Origin: Forficula auricularia | Taxonomy: Eukaryota > Arthropoda > Insecta > Dermaptera > Forficulidae | Reading direction: 5' to 3' | Assembly: GCA_024734495.1 (NCBI GenBank) | Contig: JALMQS010000225.1 | Location: 5,711,226-5,775,225 of the forward strand | Length of the DNA: 64,000 bases | Shown: in pieces, positions 59,051 through 64,000 of the stretch | How positions within the stretch are numbered: position 1 is the stretch's first letter | Layout of the letters: each line of letters begins with the position of its first letter | Notes under the pieces: model-generated | What the model was told of the DNA's origin: nothing | Seen by the model: only the letters and a program-made list of their open reading frames with translations | The model's database searches: none | Program-made: the position numbers and the translations under genes

Positions 59051-59626
59051 GTGAATGTCAGGAAAACCATTGACTTCTACGAGTGGTTAAACGATCCAAA
59101 AAATTTTAACACTCCCATTAACCCAGAAGAAATTGCAAATTTAGAAAAAGAAATTAATGACTCAATAGACAGACCAGAACCCCTTGACCTAGAGGCATTA
59201 GAAAACTTAGAAGGAAATTTGTCAGATAACCCTCCACAGAATGAAATTATACAAGAATCAGGAAATACAAACATAATAAAATTAATAGACAAACCGATTA
59301 ACTACTTTTTAAATCAAATTGTTATTAAACCCTTTCAAGACCCAGCCACGTCAATAATTATAAAGAAAATGTTCGAACAAAAATTTCAAAGGTTCATAGT
59401 AAATTTATCAATACAAAATTTCGAAAAAGATTTTATAAAATTCATTAAAGAGTACATCGTACCTGGTCCTAACTATTATATTCATTCAGACCCAACCACA
59501 TTAGAACAAATAGAAAAAATTATCCTTAAACATTTTAATTTAAAAGAACTAAATTTATTTAAAACTAACAAAATTTTAAAAGATATCGAGGATCCTGAGG
59601 AAACGACCGAGAAGTCGTTAAACTAA
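59051..59626 (+). pseudogene. Continuation of pol ORF after RNase H, integrase absent
   Basis: 191 codons open, continuing in frame from the ADSLSR block (ATG at 59051 is internal). Acidic, Asn-rich, with DFYEWLNDPKNF, LIDKPINYFLNQIVIKPFQD and PGPNYYIHSDPTTLEQIEKI. No integrase zinc finger or DDE motif is seen. The C-terminus runs into a 40-bp tandem repeat and ends TEKSLN. Confidence 0.5.
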
Positions 59627-59755
59627 TTAGATTTTAGGTACCGACCGAGAAGTCGATAAACTAATTAGGTATTTAAGCTTCCGACCGAGAAGTCGATAAA
59701 CTAATTAGGTATTTAAGCTTCCGACCGAGAAGTCGATAAACTAATTAGACTTTAG
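59600..59755 (+). repeat. 40-bp tandem repeat
   Basis: Four copies of ccgagaagtcgataaactaa with attaggtatttaagcttccga spacers (59604, 59642, 59682 and 59722). The first copy encodes the end of the preceding ORF. Confidence 0.9.
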
Positions 59756-60624
59756 AAATTAGTAATTAGAAATTAGAAGTTAGAATTTAGGCATTACCCA
59801 TTTATAAAAAAAAAAATATTGACCAAAAAATTATAAATTAATGAATTCCTAATAAATCAGCCATTTTAATAATAATAATAATATGATTTACATATGATAA
59901 TAAATAATTCTAGAATAAAAAGATTGTATGTATCTAAACAAAAACATCTATTGTAAAAGTGAAAAAAGTGAAAGTGAAAAAAGTGAAACAAGTGACAAAT
60001 TAAAGTGTTTAAGTTTAAAAAGGAATAATAACTTATGCCAATATTCTAAAATTACCTCATATTCAAAAAATTGTTAAAATACCAATAGTATAAAGTTAAA
60101 TGTATTACATAATAAAATAATAAAAAATAAAATGAAATAATAATAATATCTTACTGTATAAGGACAGTCTTGTCCGTATATTGATTTAAAATAAAATTAA
60201 AATAAATTGTAAAGACACACACAGATACTTGAAAATTGGAAATAAAAGATGCTAATAATTAAATGAAATAAAAGATGCTAATAATTAAATGAAATGAAAG
60301 ATGCTAATAATTAAATAAAATAAAAGATGCTAATAATTAATAATAAATAATAAAGAAATAAAGAAATAAAGATTAATTCACTAAAGGACATAGAGATAAA
60401 ATTGTAAAGGGAAACGAAATAAAAAACATAGACTGGTATCCCAGTACCGTAAAAAATTTGATTAATACATTTTTATAGTCATATTAACTCTTTTAACCTT
60501 TCTTATAACGATATATTTAATAAATAAATATAAAAAGTTTAAAATATTTCGGTTCCCTAAAAACATAGATCAACCTACTGAGGTTGAGCTTCAGCAACAA
60601 AATTTGCCCGCGGAAGCTCAATTT
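59756..60624 (+). other. AT-rich 3' region of the element
   Basis: No ORF. It includes a ~30-bp tandem repeat of aaaagatgctaataattaaa (four copies, 60245-60345) and precedes the polypurine tract. Integrase and env would be expected here in a complete element and are absent. Confidence 0.6.
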
Positions 60625-60636
60625 TAGGGAGGGAGG
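60625..60636 (+). promoter_or_regulatory. Polypurine tract
   Basis: tagggagggagg, directly before the AGTTAAAG LTR start. Confidence 0.7.
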
Positions 60637-61404
60637 AGTTAAAGATTCCCATTTCTTCCACTTCCCCCCGTAGCCACTAGCAAAATGCTGAATCGCTTTC
60701 TCACGGTGAGGCTGCACTCTTCCTCTGTCCTCCGCTCATCTACAAGCTTATGCAGTATCAGCATACTAGAATCATATAAGAAGGGCTGTTCCAGCCACAT
60801 AATTCAGAATGGTTCGTGCAGAGACTAACTGTACTTCCTAGGCCAGACTCTAATAGGTCTCCTACGAGGCTGGACTCTAATAAGTTCCCTCATTAGTATT
60901 AGTGAAATCTCTGCCTGAACACTAGTGAGTACTGGTCACATTGAGTGGACCAACCGAACGGTAAACCCGTAGTATTTAACATCGCGTACTTCACTTCGTT
61001 CTCCTGGGTTGTCATCATTTCGTGTGACACTAAACGGTCAAACCCGTACTACCCTCCATCTAACCCAGTATAATTATATATTTTATTTTTCTCATAAATA
61101 CTCTTTACAAAAACCTCCTCTCTCCAAGTTCAAATCGTGTCGTGCCCAAAAATTCAAACTGTGCTGTGTCGAACATTATAAACATTGTAAACTACTTTAA
61201 AGAAGACTTTTTTCATTAAAACATAAAATTAAATTAAATAAACTTTTATTCTCCTACAACGTCTGACACCCTAAATTAGATCTAAAAAGTCTAAAATAAA
61301 GAAACAAACCTATCCAAGCATCACCATCAATTTTTCTCTACCGCATAAGAATTTGTTGTATTAGTTTTTAAAAAAACTTATTAACTAAGACGACAAATTT
61401 AACT
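60637..61404 (+). repeat. Shared middle LTR (AGTTAAAG...TTTAACT)
   Basis: 768 bp. It acts as the 3' LTR of copy 1 and the 5' LTR of copy 2. It is nearly identical to 52836-53604. Confidence 0.8.
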
Positions 61405-62404
61405 GTCACCCGAGAACAGGGACATAAACGGTTAATTGATTGATCAATTGATTGTTTTGTTACCGAAACTGCAAGGTCAGATTTACGTAGGAGTGGCGCC
61501 TGAATATTATCAAAATTAACATTTAATTAAACATTAAAAAAAAAAGGGAAATAAAAAAAATATATATGTGTTATTAAAGTGACGTATTGACAATTCATTC
61601 AGTTGTGAAAGAAGAAGGAAGAGAGAAGAAACATTCATATCAGATTTCATTCGTCGAGCAGCGAGAGCAAGCAGATAAACGCCAGGACACAAGGACACCC
61701 ACGCACATGCAAGATGTTGAATCACCTTATGTGAGTAAAAAAGAACCTTGAACTTGAACTATTTAAAAATTTTTTGTAAAGAAATAATAATTACGCTAAA
61801 TAAAGCTTTAAATAAATAAATAATAAACAAATAAATAAATAAATAAATAAACTTATATTGAAACACAAATAAACTTATATTGAAACAATTACGCTAAATA
61901 AAGCTTGAAATAATTGAATAAATAAATAAATGATAAACAAACAAATAAATAAATAAATAAACTTATATTGAAACATAAATAAACTTATATTGAAACAAAT
62001 AAACAAACAAATAAATAATTATATAACTTAAAAATAAAAGTAACTAAATAAATAATATTGAAACGTAACAAGCTAAGTAAACAACAAAGAAATAAACAAA
62101 CACTCATACACTCAAAAAAAATAATAAATAAATAATTAATTCTTTTTATAAATAAATACACTAATTAAAAATATAAATTTTACTCTATGAAAACTTCAAA
62201 ACCACTAAAAAATAACAAAACAAATTAACTACTACTTAAATAAAATAAATTTCAGAAATTTTTAGAGAAAAGTTTCATGAATTTTTCATAGAATAAAATT
62301 CAAATAATTATTATAAGTAATTTTATATATAACTCTATATTGTTTTGGTATTTTTAATTAATTTTAAGATTTTATTGGCAATAGGTTAAATATAAATAAT
62401 AAAT
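61405..62404 (+). other. Primer-site-like sequence and AT-rich leader, copy 2
   Basis: gtcacccgagaacagggac (61405-61423) follows the LTR. After the region shared with copy 1 (to 61574), a GA-rich stretch (61600-61700) and tandem repeats of acttatattgaaac (61850-62000) follow. From 62323 the sequence is again that of copy 1 (57427). Confidence 0.55.
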
Positions 62405-64000
62405 ATGTCTACTACCCCCAACACAACCCCCTCAGTTACAGCCACACCCCCACCCTTCAAATTAATCTTAACGATCCTAATACACAAAATATATTTTCGA
62501 CCCCCAACCAAAACAACCCTTCACAACAAAATAGTAACTCTGTCCCTAACCAATCTAATAGTTCCCAAAATTTAAATTATAATGAAATTGAATCCTTAGA
62601 TCAAAATGAACAACATTTTTTAGACCAAAATACCCCTTCTACATCAGCTCCCACCTATCCCACACTTAGAATACACAAAATTAAAGAACACTTAGAAATA
62701 TTACCAAATAACACATCTTCAAATTTAGACAATAGAGATATTAACAAAAATTGTAAATTCTTCAAAAAGAAAAAAGAAAAAGAAAAAATTTTTACTTTAA
62801 ATAGAAATTTCCCACCACAACAAAAACTTTAGCATTCAACAGAAATTTACCCCTCGCACGACCAACCCTAAATACTTATTTAAATCAATTTCAAACTAAA
62901 CTAATTTTTCAAAATTTCTCCAAACTAGAAACATACCTCTTTTCAGACAATAAAACCCCCCAGAACTACCCTTAATAATCCACCCCTTAATAAAAAATTA
63001 AAATATTTATAGATACTGGAACCACAAATTCTTATATTAATCCTAAATTAACAAATAAAATTAAAAAAAAAAAATCAAATCACCTTCAACCCCATTATTG
63101 TAACTTCTGCTCATGGCTCTGGCAAACAAAATTTTGCAAATAAAAGATCATTTTTTGAAATTTTCACACCAATGTTCCCCTTGTATATCATTAGTATAAT
63201 TTTTATTCCAAGTTCGAAATATTATTAGGCCTTGATAATATTCGGAAACTTTAGGCAAAAAATTCGGACTTGCAAACTTAATTCAAAAATTTAAATAATT
63301 TATGACGAAAACTCACTACTCATTTTTACCAATCAAATTAAATATTTTATTCGGACCACCGATGATATACCGGTAAACACAACGAAATTCTCTATAAATT
63401 AGGCAAAAGCAATTACTTTTCGACTCTAGATTTGGCTAACGGTTCTCATCAAAATTAAGTTGGAATCAGCCTATAAAGAAACAAAAAAAAAAAAAACAGC
63501 ATTTAGTACTGAACAGGATTACTACCAGTACTGTCGAATGCTTTTCGATTTAAAAGAATAGCCCTAGTACATTTTAAAGTACTATGAATAATATTCTTGG
63601 AGTCCTGTTGAACCAAATTTGTTTTGACTATTTAGACAAAATAATAATTTTTTCCAACGGTCTACAAGAACATATTGAAATTTATTATCTGATAGGCTCA
63701 ATAGAGCAAACTTTAAATTGGACAGTTGTGAATTTATAAAACGGGAAGTGTCTTTCCTCAGTCTCCTAGTGAAACCAGAAGGCGTAAGACCAAACCCCGA
63801 CTAAATTTTAGCTAATTATAAATTTTTTATTCCGACCACGGTCAAACAAATTAAATGAGTACAAATTCGACATAAACTATAAAAAAAAAGGCACATCAAA
63901 TTATGTAGCTGATTCCCTGTCTAGAAACCCCGCGGAAATCAATGTGAATGTCAGGAAAACCATTGACTTCTACGAGTGGTTAAACGATCCAAAAAATTTT
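62405..64000 (+). pseudogene. Ty3/Gypsy gag-pol remnant, copy 2 (runs off the window)
   Basis: Near-identical to 57509-59110 at an offset of about 4896 bp. It shares the same stops, the same DTG protease (about 63010), the same YLDD to YLDK change (about 63640) and the same ADSLSR end (about 63905). A few differences exist: the C run near 62450 that breaks gag, A-run lengths, and tactggac versus tactgaac. The last bases correspond to 59104. Confidence 0.8.

Overview
This window looks like a piece of an insect nuclear genome (insect with good confidence, order undetermined). It is AT-rich and contains no intact host gene that I can recognise. The evidence for an insect is the set of mobile elements: Ty3/Gypsy elements with an errantivirus-type env, an RTE-clade LINE with a short ATGATG-type tail, Jockey/CR1-like LINE tails, a ZMYM1-like hAT transposase, dispersed repeats carrying an ACCGACTTCAAAAA motif, and a fragment of the germline helicase Vasa.

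Layout. Bases 1-14942 are a ~250-bp satellite (family A) with higher-order structure. It is interrupted by a short retroposon (11640-11800) and a large palindrome (12721-13600), and it changes orientation near 14370. Bases 14943-18890 are a second satellite (family B, ~245 bp), split by a 5'-truncated LINE. Bases 19690-22220 are a diverged relative of family A (family C). Bases 22220-34160 are nested old repeats: short tandem families D, E and F, foldback elements, an RTE LINE, a hAT remnant, three LINE 3' ends and a TA-flanked MITE. Bases 34160-40700 are AT-rich and almost featureless, apart from inverted repeats and four hammerhead-ribozyme-like motifs of the kind known from Penelope-like elements.

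Bases 40700-64000 are a nest of LTR retroelements. The first part (41216-49286) has LTR-like repeats, a decayed env, and an unrecognised 164-codon ORF present as one open and several broken copies. Next come an LTR with an adjacent primer-binding site (49287-49885), an antisense Vasa helicase fragment carrying an in-frame stop (50110-50523), and an env-plus-3'LTR remnant (51388-52835) whose LTR holds a GC-rich minisatellite. A Ty3/Gypsy element with AGTT...AACT LTRs (52836-61404) follows. It is tandemly followed by a second internal copy (61405 to the window end) that carries the same coding lesions. The first copy is interrupted by a young, nearly identical-LTR element (53775-56967) that kept only env and has a rearranged leader.

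Functionally nothing here forms a cellular pathway. The window reads as satellite DNA grading into a transposon graveyard, as in pericentromeric heterochromatin. The most unusual signals are the env-only LTR elements, the antisense Vasa fragment, the multi-copy 164-aa ORF family and the hammerhead-like palindromes.
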